Shown piece after piece: positions 1-5,818 of a stretch of DNA of 10,274 nt (position 1 is its first letter; each line of letters begins with the position of its first letter). The notes under the pieces are model-generated. The model was not told where the DNA came from. It saw only the letters and a program-made list of their open reading frames with translations, and searched no databases. Made by a program: the position numbers and the translations under genes. This stretch comes from an uncultured Oscillospiraceae bacterium (lineage in GTDB: Bacteria > Bacillota > Clostridia > Oscillospirales > Oscillospiraceae), in contig CALWYA010000042.1 in NCBI GenBank assembly GCA_944385645.1, positions 1-10,274 on the forward strand, in the 5' to 3' direction.

Positions 1-422
1 GTCACCGCGCCGCCCACGCTGCCCGGGATGCCCCCGGCGAACTCCAGACCGGCGAGCCCGGCGGCCTGGGCGGCGGCGGCCAGCCGGGACAGGAGGACGC
101 CGCCCCCCGCCTCCAGTCCGCCGCCGGTCTCCCGCACCTGGTCCAGCTCCCCCGCCAGCTTTACCACGAAGCCCGCATACCCCTCGTCGGGCACCAGCAG
201 GTTGGAACCGTTGCCCAGGAAAAAGGGCTCCGCGTCCAGCTCCATGGCCGTCCGGATGGCCGTCCAGGCCTCCTCCGCCGTCCTGGGCAGGGCCATCAGC
301 CGGGCAGGGCCCCCGATGCGGAAGGTGGTGTGGCGGGACATGGGTTCCCGTTCTCTCAGCTCCAGGTCCGGGCAGCTCGCCCGCAGGGCGTCCCGCAGTC
401 GTTCCAGTCGTTGTCGTTCCAT
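1..422 (-). CDS. murB: UDP-N-acetylenolpyruvoylglucosamine reductase (MurB), N-terminal part
   Basis: MurB is a cytoplasmic flavoenzyme that uses NADPH to reduce UDP-GlcNAc-enolpyruvate to UDP-MurNAc, the second committed step of peptidoglycan precursor synthesis. The window holds the first 140 codons and two bases of the next; the rest lies beyond position 1. The translated frame shows the N-terminal FAD-binding (PCMH-type) domain: HTTFRIGGPA at residues 31-40, LGNGSNLLVPDEGYAG at 69-84, and GLEFAGGIPGSVGGAV at 125-140, which are hallmark MurB segments for FAD pyrophosphate binding. The ATG at 422 is preceded by AGGGAGG at 428-434 with five bases between, so the start is secure. The gene follows the hprK-glucokinase pair on the same strand but is separated from it by a terminator and has its own promoter. 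Family identity is certain; the catalytic C-terminal residues cannot be inspected here. Confidence 0.95.
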   Translation of the reverse strand, partial: MERQRLERLRDALRASCPDLELREREPMSRHTTFRIGGPARLMALPRTAEEAWTAIRTAMELDAEPFFLGNGSNLLVPDEGYAGFVVKLAGELDQVRETGGGLEAGGGVLLSRLAAAAQAAGLAGLEFAGGIPGSVGGAV

Positions 423-457
423 GTGTTCCTCCCTGTGTGGGCGTTTTGACTGAAGAC

Positions 458-466
458 ATTATAGCA
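458..466 (-). promoter_or_regulatory. Extended -10 promoter of murB
   Basis: On the minus strand the sequence TGC-TATAAT occupies 466 to 458, a perfect -10 hexamer with the TGn extension. No good -35 hexamer is found 16-18 bases upstream, as is usual for extended -10 promoters. Transcription would start near 451, giving a leader of roughly 29 bases ahead of the murB ATG. It lies just downstream of the glucokinase terminator, so murB is probably expressed independently of hprK. Confidence 0.65.
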
Positions 467-497
467 AAGTTTGCCGCAAAATAGAATAGGGCCGGCG

Positions 498-533
498 AAA
501 AAAACGGGCCCGGGCGCTGACGCCCGGGCCCGT
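498..533 (-). terminator. Intrinsic terminator after the ROK glucokinase
   Basis: A perfect 13-bp GC-rich stem (504-516 with 521-533) closes a four-base loop at 517-520. In the minus-strand direction it is followed by a run of seven T (504-498). It begins about 20 bases after the glucokinase stop and lies before the murB promoter, so it ends the hprK-glucokinase transcript. Confidence 0.9.
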
Positions 534-553
534 GGGGGATATAGCTTCCGCGC

Positions 554-1510
554 TCACATCATGTGGCACAGCAGGGCGGCCCCCACCACCCCGGCGTCGT
601 TGCCCAGGGAGGCCTTCTCCAGCCGGGTGGGGTTGGACTTGTCGAAGGTACCCTCGTCCACCAGCTGGCGCAGGGGGTCCAGCAGCAGGTCGTCCTCGGC
701 GTTGCTGATGCCGCCCCCCAGACAGATGATCTCCGGCTGGAGGATGTTGATGAGGTTGATGATGCCGATGGACAGGCCGTGGAGATAGGTGTTCAGCACC
801 CGCTTGGCCGCCGGGTCGCCCAGACGGGCCCCCTGAAAGGCGGTGCGGCCCTGGACCTTGAACCGGTCCCCCTCGCACAGCTCCCACATGACGCTGTCCT
901 TGGTGTACTCCATCTCCGCCTGGGTCAGACGGATGAGGGCGGTGGCCGAACCGTAGGTCTCCCAGCAGCCCCGGTTGCCGCAGCCGCACAGGATGCCGTT
1001 GGGCTTGATGACCATGTGGCCCACCTCCATGCCCGAGTTGGCATAGCCGGTGAACAGCTTCCCGTTGGCCACCAGGCCGCCGCCGATGCCGGTGCCCAGG
1101 GTGACCACCACCGCCGGGTCGCAGCCCTTGGCCGCCCCGGCCCAGTACTCGCCCACGGCGGCGCAGTTGGCGTCGTTGGAGAGAAACACGGGGATGTCCC
1201 AGTGCTTCTGGAAGATCTCCCGCAGGGGCACGTTCCGGTCGGAGAAGGGCATATTGGGATTCTGCACGAACAGGCCGTTCTTGTTGTCCACCAGGCCTGG
1301 CAGGCCCACGCCCACCGCCTGGATCTGGCTGTAGTCCATGGCCCCCATCTCGCACAGCTTCCGGGACATGCGGGCCAGCTCCTCACAGAACTCCACCGCA
1401 GTCATGGTCTTGTCCACCGGGTGGTTCACCTTGTCCAGGATGTGCCCCTTCTCATTCACCAGGCCGGCAACCAGGTTGGTGCCCCCCACGTCGATGCCGA
1501 TATAATACAT
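554..1510 (-). CDS. ROK-family glucokinase
   Basis: This 318-residue protein is a ROK-family sugar kinase, most likely an ATP-dependent glucokinase making glucose-6-phosphate in the cytoplasm. The ATP-phosphate motif DVGGT is at residues 7-11, the sugar-binding and catalytic SNDAN at 111-115 (D113 the probable base), GTGIGGG at 139-145, and the EVGH sugar-contact motif at 162-165. The ROK zinc signature CGCGNRGCWE is at 175-184, with H165, C175, C177 and C182 as zinc ligands. GNDAGVVGAA near the C-terminus is the adenosine motif. It starts directly with the kinase fold and has no N-terminal helix-turn-helix, so it is an enzyme rather than a NagC/XylR-type repressor. The ATG lies one base after the hprK stop, and its ribosome binding site (GGGGGAG) sits inside the end of hprK, so the two are very probably translationally coupled. 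Glucose is the usual substrate for this subgroup; other hexoses or amino sugars cannot be excluded. Confidence 0.93.
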   Translation of the reverse strand: MYYIGIDVGGTNLVAGLVNEKGHILDKVNHPVDKTMTAVEFCEELARMSRKLCEMGAMDYSQIQAVGVGLPGLVDNKNGLFVQNPNMPFSDRNVPLREIFQKHWDIPVFLSNDANCAAVGEYWAGAAKGCDPAVVVTLGTGIGGGLVANGKLFTGYANSGMEVGHMVIKPNGILCGCGNRGCWETYGSATALIRLTQAEMEYTKDSVMWELCEGDRFKVQGRTAFQGARLGDPAAKRVLNTYLHGLSIGIINLINILQPEIICLGGGISNAEDDLLLDPLRQLVDEGTFDKSNPTRLEKASLGNDAGVVGAALLCHMM

Positions 1511-1511
1511 C

Positions 1512-2471
1512 TCATTCTCCCCCTTCTTGAATCTTCTGGAAGTGCCGGTCCATCCGGTGGGTCAGCTCCAGGGCGGCGTTGTGGCCCATCTTCCGGTTGC
1601 GGTTGTTCATGGCCGCCACCTCCACGATGCTGGCCAGATTCCGCCCGGGCTTCACCGGGATGGTAACGGCGGGCAGCTTGATCCCCATGATCTCGGTGTG
1701 GATGGACTCCAGGCCGAACCGGTCATAGACCGCATTGTCATCCCAGGGCTCCAGGTTGACCACCATGTCGATCTGCTGACTCATCTTGATGGCCCCCATG
1801 CCCAGCAGGCGGCTGACGTCGATGACCCCGATGCCCCGCAGCTCCATATACCCCTGGATCAGCTCGGGGGCGGAGGCCTCCAGCGTCCGGTGGTTGGTCA
1901 CCTGGATGACCACCGCGTCGTCGGCGATGAGCCGGTGTCCCCGCTTGAGCAGCTCGATGGCCACCTCGCTCTTGCCCACGCCGGACTCCCCCTGGAACAG
2001 GACCCCCTCGCCGTAGATCTCCATCATCACCCCGGAGCGGGTGATCTGGGGGGCCAGGCGGTTGTAGAGGCTGCCGATCAGGGAGCTGATGAACTCCGAG
2101 GTGCGCTGATTGGAGCGCAGAATGGTCCGGTCGTGCTTCTCCGCCATCTCCAGGCACTCGGGGGCGGGCTCCAGCCCCCGGGTGAGGATCAGGGCGGGCA
2201 CCGGATAGGACAGCAGCCGGTCGAACCGCTCCCCCCGCAGCTGGGTGTCCATCCCCTTCAGATATGTGGTCTCGGTCAGTCCGATGACCAGCAGGCGCTC
2301 GGTGTCGAAGTGCTCGAAAAATCCGCTGAGCGGCAGGCCGGGCCGGTTCACGTCAAAGGTGCGCACCGGGGCGTCCTCATAGTCGGTCCCGCCCCGGAGG
2401 ACCTCCAGCTCGAATTCCTGCACGATGTCGCCCAGGCGAACGACCTTGGCGCCCTCCCCGTTGTCCGTCAT
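1512..2471 (-). CDS. hprK: HPr kinase/phosphorylase
   Basis: HprK phosphorylates HPr of the sugar phosphotransferase system on Ser46 when glycolytic intermediates are high, and removes that phosphate with inorganic phosphate; P-Ser-HPr drives carbon catabolite repression through CcpA. The protein is 319 residues, normal for the family. Residues 1 to about 135 form the N-terminal domain. The kinase domain shows the Walker A loop GESGVGKS at 161-168, LIADDAV at 181-187 with D185 as the proton acceptor/donor position, the HprK signature IQGYMELRGIGVIDV around 205-219 (E210 for Mg), R251, and the phosphorylase-loop segment PVKPGRNLA at 272-280. These align without gaps to K159, D177, E202 and R243 of the B. 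subtilis enzyme. At the position aligned with the active-site His138, however, this protein has Ser146 (see findings). The ATG at 2471 follows a GGGGGAG ribosome binding site and a good promoter. It is the first gene of an operon with the glucokinase. Confidence 0.95.
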   Translation of the reverse strand: MTDNGEGAKVVRLGDIVQEFELEVLRGGTDYEDAPVRTFDVNRPGLPLSGFFEHFDTERLLVIGLTETTYLKGMDTQLRGERFDRLLSYPVPALILTRGLEPAPECLEMAEKHDRTILRSNQRTSEFISSLIGSLYNRLAPQITRSGVMMEIYGEGVLFQGESGVGKSEVAIELLKRGHRLIADDAVVIQVTNHRTLEASAPELIQGYMELRGIGVIDVSRLLGMGAIKMSQQIDMVVNLEPWDDNAVYDRFGLESIHTEIMGIKLPAVTIPVKPGRNLASIVEVAAMNNRNRKMGHNAALELTHRMDRHFQKIQEGGE

Positions 2472-2503
2472 GAAAGCTCCCCCCTGTTCTCATAGTTGGG
2501 TTT

Positions 2504-2532
2504 AGTATAGACCAAAACCGCCATTTAGGCAA
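2504..2532 (-). promoter_or_regulatory. Sigma-A promoter of hprK-glucokinase
   Basis: On the minus strand, TTGCCT (2532-2527) and TATACT (2509-2504) are separated by exactly 17 bases. Four of six and five of six bases match the sigma-A consensus. Transcription would start near 2497, some 26 bases before the hprK ATG. No cre-like operator was recognised. Confidence 0.7.
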
Positions 2533-2588
2533 GAAAAAGCGGCGGGGCGGCCGGGCGGAATTTCTCCATATTTTTTGTAAAAAAACGC

Positions 2589-2617
2589 TTGCATTTCCGG
2601 GCGGTTTCTGGTATCAT
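2589..2617 (+). promoter_or_regulatory. Strong extended sigma-A promoter of rpmB
   Basis: TTGCAT (2589-2594) and TATCAT (2612-2617) are 17 bases apart, and TGG precedes the -10 (2609-2611), giving an extended -10. The stretch just upstream, 2570-2587, is made almost only of A and T runs and would serve as an UP element, as expected for a ribosomal protein gene. The start would be near 2624, leaving a leader of about 100 bases. Confidence 0.75.
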
Positions 2618-2657
2618 ATCGGTCGAGGCTTTTTTATGACCCCGTTCTTTTTGTGTG

Positions 2658-2685
2658 CCCGCCCCGCGGGGACGCGGGAGGCGGG
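2658..2685 (+). promoter_or_regulatory. GC-rich hairpin in the rpmB leader
   Basis: Between the rpmB promoter and its ribosome binding site, 2658-2663 pairs with 2680-2685 and 2664-2668 pairs with 2673-2677. This makes an 11-bp, nearly all G-C stem with a two-base bulge and a GGGA (GNRA-type) loop. It is followed by AATTTT, too short for a convincing terminator. It may be a 5' stabiliser, an attenuator remnant or a protein-binding leader; the sequence does not decide. Confidence 0.45.
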
Positions 2686-2726
2686 AATTTTCAGAAAGCG
2701 ATTCTCATAGCGAGGAGGTAAGCAAC

Positions 2727-2915
2727 ATGGCCAAATGCGAATTCTGCGACAAGGGCGTCACCTTCGGCATTCGGGTGTCCCACTCCCACCGCCGCTCCAA
2801 CCGCACCTGGAAGCCTAACGTGAAGCGCGTGAAGGCGATCGTGGACGGCACTCCCACCCACGTGTACGTCTGCACCAGATGCCTCCGTTCCGGTAAGGTC
2901 ACCCGCGCTGTGTGA
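2727..2915 (+). CDS. rpmB: 50S ribosomal protein L28
   Basis: This 62-residue protein is bacterial L28 (bL28), a basic component of the large ribosomal subunit near the exit (E) site. It begins MAKCEFCDKG and carries the family segment SHSHRRSNRTWKPN at about residues 18-31. C4, C7, C49 and C52 form two CxxC pairs, so this is the zinc-binding (C+) form. The start at 2727 is set by the family N-terminus and by GAGGAGGT at 2712-2719. An in-frame ATG at 2655 would add 24 residues unlike L28 and is rejected. It is a single-gene unit with its own promoter and terminator, divergent from hprK and convergent with the HIT gene. No paralogue is visible, so whether the genome also keeps a zinc-free L28 for zinc starvation is unknown. 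Confidence 0.97.
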   Translation: MAKCEFCDKGVTFGIRVSHSHRRSNRTWKPNVKRVKAIVDGTPTHVYVCTRCLRSGKVTRAV

Positions 2916-2935
2916 TTTTGGAATACGGCAAACGC

Positions 2936-2967
2936 AAAGCCCCGCGTCCATGGACGCGGGGCTTTTT
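2936..2967 (+). terminator. Terminator of rpmB, shared with the convergent HIT gene
   Basis: Positions 2936-2949 pair perfectly with 2952-2965 around a CCATGG centre (about 13 usable base pairs), followed by TTTTT at 2963-2967. It starts about 20 bases after the rpmB stop. The HIT gene ends at 3009 on the other strand and runs into the same hairpin, though its T-tract in that direction is weak (three T). The stem is nearly identical to the one at 5774-5799. Confidence 0.88.
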
Positions 2968-3008
2968 GTCGTGTCTCGGCTCTTTTGTCAGTTTTGACGA
3001 ACGGCCGC

Positions 3009-3347
3009 TCAGCCCGGCGGCCAGGTCATGTCCCGGCCGGCGAGGACATGGAAGTGGAGATGGGGCACGCTCTGCCCCGCCTGGGCTCCGATGTTGGACA
3101 CCACCCGGTAGCTGTCCAGGCCCAGCTCCTTGGTGAGCTTGGAGATGACAGCGAAGATGTGGGCCGCCACTGTGGCGTTCTCCGGGGTGATCTCGGCCAC
3201 CGAGGCGATGTGGGCCTTGGGGATGACCAGGAAGTGGGTGGGCGCCTGGGGGTCGATGTCGTAAAAGGCATAGACGGTCTCGTCCTCATAGAGCTTGTTG
3301 GACGGGATCTCCCCGTTGGCGATCTTGCAGAATAAGCAGTCGGACAT
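3009..3347 (-). CDS. HIT-domain nucleotide hydrolase, HinT-like
   Basis: This 112-residue protein belongs to the histidine-triad superfamily, HinT/PKCI branch: small cytoplasmic dimers that hydrolyse purine nucleoside phosphoramidates and aminoacyl-adenylates. The N-terminal CLFCKI (C4, C7) is the zinc-type CxxC of this branch, NKLYEDETVYAFYDI (17-31) and HFLVIPKAHI (38-47) are typical strands, and the catalytic triad HLHFHVL is at 96-102 (H96, H98, H100). The C-terminus TWPPG matches the HinT ending. The ATG at 3347 is chosen because AGGAGG lies at 3355-3360, seven bases upstream, and because MSDCLFCKI is the family N-terminus; the frame stays open further upstream but gives unrelated residues. 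It has its own promoter and converges on rpmB. The in vivo substrate is not predictable. Confidence 0.95.
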   Translation of the reverse strand: MSDCLFCKIANGEIPSNKLYEDETVYAFYDIDPQAPTHFLVIPKAHIASVAEITPENATVAAHIFAVISKLTKELGLDSYRVVSNIGAQAGQSVPHLHFHVLAGRDMTWPPG

Positions 3348-3378
3348 GGCATGGCCTCCTTTGTCGGTTGATGCTTCT

Positions 3379-3406
3379 ATTGTACTCCCTCCGAAAAAAA
3401 TTGCAA
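3379..3406 (-). promoter_or_regulatory. Promoter of the HIT gene
   Basis: On the minus strand TTGCAA (3406-3401) and TACAAT (3384-3379) are 16 bases apart, with seven T immediately after the -35. Transcription would start near 3372, about 25 bases before the ATG. It is divergent from the promoter at 3521-3549. Confidence 0.65.
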
Positions 3407-3428
3407 CGGCCAGTTTTCTGTTTTTGGG

Positions 3429-3449
3429 GAATTGAGAATGGAGAATTTT
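3429..3449. repeat. Three 7-base direct repeats, GAATnnn
   Basis: GAATTGA, GAATGGA and GAATTTT follow one another without gaps in the divergent intergenic region between the HIT promoter and the next gene. The tract is short and purine-rich. It could be a remnant of a dispersed repeat or a chance low-complexity run. Confidence 0.4.
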
Positions 3450-3520
3450 CTTGGGGGACGCGGCGGCCGGGGCGGGGATACAGACGCGCCGAAAATCCGC
3501 GCCCCTATGCTCCGTGTTTA

Positions 3521-3549
3521 TTGTTTTTTCCGGCGGGGGCCTGTATAAT
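3521..3549 (+). promoter_or_regulatory. Sigma-A promoter of the 532-residue membrane protein gene
   Basis: TTGTTT (3521-3526) and a perfect TATAAT (3544-3549) are separated by 17 bases. GGGGCCCC, itself a palindrome, occupies 3550-3557 over the expected start site. The leader to the ATG at 3607 is about 50 bases. Confidence 0.75.
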
Positions 3550-3563
3550 GGGGCCCCTCCACG

Positions 3564-3581
3564 CCGTGGGACGTCCCACGG
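3564..3581 (+). promoter_or_regulatory. Perfect 18-bp palindrome in the leader
   Basis: CCGTGGGACGTCCCACGG reads the same on both strands and lies between the expected transcription start and the ribosome binding site (AAGGAGGA, 3593-3600). As DNA it has the form of an operator for a dimeric regulator; as RNA it would fold into a short hairpin followed by AAAATTTTT. Either use would affect expression of the downstream pair. No matching regulator is encoded in the window. Confidence 0.5.
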
Positions 3582-3606
3582 AAAATTTTTCAAAGGAGGA
3601 AGAATC

Positions 3607-5205
3607 ATGGTATTGTCAAAGGGAAAAAAGATCATTTTGATCGCGGCCATTGTCATCATCGCCCTGATTGCAGGCTTCCTTTTCTATCAGTCGTATCAGG
3701 ATGCCAAAAAGCAAGCGGGAAATACAATAGAAAAGTTACTGGACACTTCCGACTATACATTTGGCGGTCCAAACCGCTCAGAACCCTACAATGAAGAAGA
3801 ACCGGATGACATCACCGCCTTTATCGAAGAAGAATTTACGCCTCTTCGGGATAAGGGTACATTTCAGAAAGAGCTGGTCAGCGCGGTAAATGAAACCATA
3901 GAGGTTTCTCTGTATAACGAAACCGTAGACTACGACGACCAGCAGACCAACCGCTATTCCCAATCGCCGTTGGCCTCGACCGTTTCTCTTCTTTGGAAAG
4001 ATTTCGCCGGTTTCTTGAATCAGGTCGGCTATGAGGATGAGAAATTAAAAGACAGCTTTATCGACTTTTACACCCAATACGCAGCCTTGGAAGAAACTGC
4101 TGCGTCCAGCGACAGCGAACAGAATAATTATCGACTCACCGCCAACAATCTGAGCGATGTGGCGGAAGAAGTTCTTGCCTTTAACGAGGCAGCCAGTGAC
4201 TTTTATCAAATTTCATTGGAAGAAGTGGTATCTCCGGATAAAATTGCCGACTATTACACCCAGTCACTGGATATGGCACTTGCGGAGGGAGACCGCGGAA
4301 CAATTGCACAGGTCCTCAGCGACGCCGCACAATCACCAATTGTCGAGGACCGGACATTTATTCAGCCCGATGATGCCATTGATCTATTCCTGGACGATGG
4401 CGGCAGTGTATACACCCTGAAGAATGGGATCGGCGGTTATTACGACGCCCATAAAATCTTAGATAGCGGCCAAATCACCTATTGCGGCGATTTTGCCATG
4501 CGTACCACTACCAGCGGCGGCAACAAATACGATACCAGCGAACTTGGCGGGGTATGGGATGCACTCACCCCTGGTCAGCAGCAGGAGATTCTCAGCGGAA
4601 ACCGAACGGAAACCCACTATACCTACTACCTCCAGGGAGAACTTTTAGACGATAACGAACCAAACTTTTCTCTGGCAGAACAGGGTTATGACTACGTTTA
4701 TATTAACAACGACGGCAGTGTCGTACATATTGCAAAAGATGGCATCAGCTATCATTCTCGGGTTATTCCCGGCAATTTTTCCGAGCTTTATGCAGAGATG
4801 GCTGAGGCCTATGAGGAAAGTCAAACACCCGAATTAACTCCTGTTGAGGATGAGCAGTACGCCCCTTATACCGGCATATTTGGCTATGACGGTAACCCCT
4901 GTTTCCAGTCTGAATTTCAGACCGACGGGACCAATGTCTATTGGGTCTGTACCCCGCTGGACGGCGCAGCGGCAGAGGGAGTAAATAATTTTTTCAAGGT
5001 TCAGTTGATCTATGGGCATAGTGCGGATCTCTTTACCCTCTTCCCTTCCCCGCCCCTGGTACAGGATATGACAGCTACGGCTGCCACATCGATAGAAGAT
5101 GTAGGGGTAACTACGGTCGTCTCTTTCCGAAACGGCCTCATTTCCTATCAAGTCTCCTATGAGTATGGAGGCGGAGTGTCCGGAAGCTATGCCAAAGTAA
5201 GCTGA
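3607..5205 (+). CDS. Membrane-anchored extracytoplasmic protein, function unknown
   Basis: I do not recognise this 532-residue protein. A short basic start (MVLSKGKK) is followed by one hydrophobic helix at about residues 9-27 and then some 500 residues of acidic, soluble sequence, so it is probably tethered to the membrane with the bulk outside. There is no cysteine lipobox after the helix. Residues 50-80 are rich in acidic residues and proline; about 130-245 looks helical; from about 265 on it is richer in Gly, Tyr and aromatic residues and probably beta-structured. Only three cysteines occur (C293, C432, C448). The ATG at 3607 is fixed by AAGGAGGA seven bases upstream; the frame is open back to 3451 but that part is GC-rich leader. 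Its codons are clearly less GC-rich than those of all neighbouring genes, suggesting a different history. It is followed after 23 bases by the 179-residue membrane protein gene, probably on the same transcript. Confidence 0.85.
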   Translation: MVLSKGKKIILIAAIVIIALIAGFLFYQSYQDAKKQAGNTIEKLLDTSDYTFGGPNRSEPYNEEEPDDITAFIEEEFTPLRDKGTFQKELVSAVNETIEVSLYNETVDYDDQQTNRYSQSPLASTVSLLWKDFAGFLNQVGYEDEKLKDSFIDFYTQYAALEETAASSDSEQNNYRLTANNLSDVAEEVLAFNEAASDFYQISLEEVVSPDKIADYYTQSLDMALAEGDRGTIAQVLSDAAQSPIVEDRTFIQPDDAIDLFLDDGGSVYTLKNGIGGYYDAHKILDSGQITYCGDFAMRTTTSGGNKYDTSELGGVWDALTPGQQQEILSGNRTETHYTYYLQGELLDDNEPNFSLAEQGYDYVYINNDGSVVHIAKDGISYHSRVIPGNFSELYAEMAEAYEESQTPELTPVEDEQYAPYTGIFGYDGNPCFQSEFQTDGTNVYWVCTPLDGAAAEGVNNFFKVQLIYGHSADLFTLFPSPPLVQDMTATAATSIEDVGVTTVVSFRNGLISYQVSYEYGGGVSGSYAKVS

Positions 5206-5228
5206 GCAACCGAGAGGAGAGAACGTCC

Positions 5229-5768
5229 ATGCTCATCCTCATGATCGCGGCTGGCATCCTGCTGGCCGTGGTGCTGCTCCCCTTTCTCGGGCCGCTGGTG
5301 CTGCTGGCCCTGGGGGTGGGCGGCGCCCTGCTGATCGGCTATCTCATTTTGATGTCCATCGGCGCAGTGATGGCCCTCTTCGGGCTGGCCAAGGAGGCCC
5401 CCGCCGGGGCGCGGAAGCTGGTGGGCGGCATTCAGGCCGCCCGGGCCCAGTCCTTCTCGGGTCAGGTGGCGGCCGACCCGTCCTACACCCAGGGGATGGC
5501 CGCCATCGGGGAACTGCTGACGGCGGCGAAGCTGCGGGGGCTGCCCGGCCTGTGGCACGGGCACATCCTGCGGGAGCGGTTCGGCAACTGCCGCCACGCC
5601 GGCCTGTTCCGGGTGGAGGACGGCCTGAACCGGCAGCAGCTGGAGAAATATCTGCAAACGGCGGCGGCCCGGTGCGCCGGCCCGGACGCCGACCGGGGCG
5701 AGGCTCTGAGCCGACAGATCCTGGCCTGCTATGACCGGCTGTGCGCCGCCCACGTGCCCAAAAAATGA
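5229..5768 (+). CDS. Small membrane protein with cytoplasmic or external tail, function unknown
   Basis: This 179-residue protein is not recognised. Residues 2 to about 53 are almost wholly hydrophobic, broken at P18-G21-P22, so two membrane helices in hairpin form are likely. The remaining 125 residues are soluble, rich in Ala, Arg and Leu and probably helical, with cysteines at C121, C149, C167 and C172. The ATG follows GAGAGGAGAG (5212-5221) and lies 23 bases after the stop of the upstream gene, with no terminator or promoter between, so the two are probably co-transcribed. Its very high GC content matches the host average and contrasts sharply with its upstream partner. The pairing suggests, without proving, that the two work together at the membrane. 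A perfect hairpin begins directly after the stop codon. Confidence 0.8.
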   Translation: MLILMIAAGILLAVVLLPFLGPLVLLALGVGGALLIGYLILMSIGAVMALFGLAKEAPAGARKLVGGIQAARAQSFSGQVAADPSYTQGMAAIGELLTAAKLRGLPGLWHGHILRERFGNCRHAGLFRVEDGLNRQQLEKYLQTAAARCAGPDADRGEALSRQILACYDRLCAAHVPKK

Positions 5769-5810
5769 ATTCAGCCCCGCGTCCATAGGACGCGGGGCTG
5801 AATGTATTTT
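5769..5810 (+). terminator. Terminator between the convergent unknown pair and the lipoprotein gene
   Basis: A perfect 16-bp stem (5769-5784 with 5788-5803) closes a three-base ATA loop and is followed by GTATTTT. It starts one base after the stop of the 179-residue gene and ends 15 bases before the stop of the convergent lipoprotein gene, so it probably serves both strands. Its core is almost identical to the rpmB terminator. Confidence 0.85.
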
Positions 5811-5818
5811 GTCCACTT

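Noticed and set aside
459..1355. Minus-strand open frame of 298 codons overlapping the glucokinase in another frame
   Set aside because: It runs through the glucokinase terminator and promoter region, has repetitive Gly/Arg/Pro composition, and competes with a clearly real gene on the same strand.
563..1666. Plus-strand open frame of 367 codons opposite the glucokinase
   Set aside because: It is antisense to a certain gene, has no ribosome binding site or family motifs, and its His/Gly/Pro/Leu-rich composition is the mirror of GC-rich codons.
1527..2495. Plus-strand open frame of 322 codons opposite hprK
   Set aside because: It lies wholly antisense to hprK, which has all its catalytic motifs; the long frame is an effect of high GC at third positions.
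2655..2726. Upstream in-frame ATG for rpmB adding 24 residues
   Set aside because: The extension crosses the leader hairpin and is unlike L28; the ATG at 2727 has a near-perfect ribosome binding site and gives the family N-terminus.
3429..3449. Tandem heptamers as a CRISPR or larger repeat array
   Set aside because: There are only three units with no spacers, so no CRISPR array; no other array was seen in the window.
3348..3659. N-terminal extension of the HIT protein to 216 residues
   Set aside because: It would cross the HIT promoter, the divergent promoter and the start of the opposite gene; the extra residues are not family-like and the AGGAGG at 3355-3360 fixes the start at 3347.
5187..5816. 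Minus-strand open frame of 209 codons opposite the 179-residue membrane protein
   Set aside because: It crosses the terminator at 5769-5803, is rich in His, Gln and Pro in the usual antisense fashion, and has no ribosome binding site; the plus-strand gene has a start site, membrane helices and operon context.
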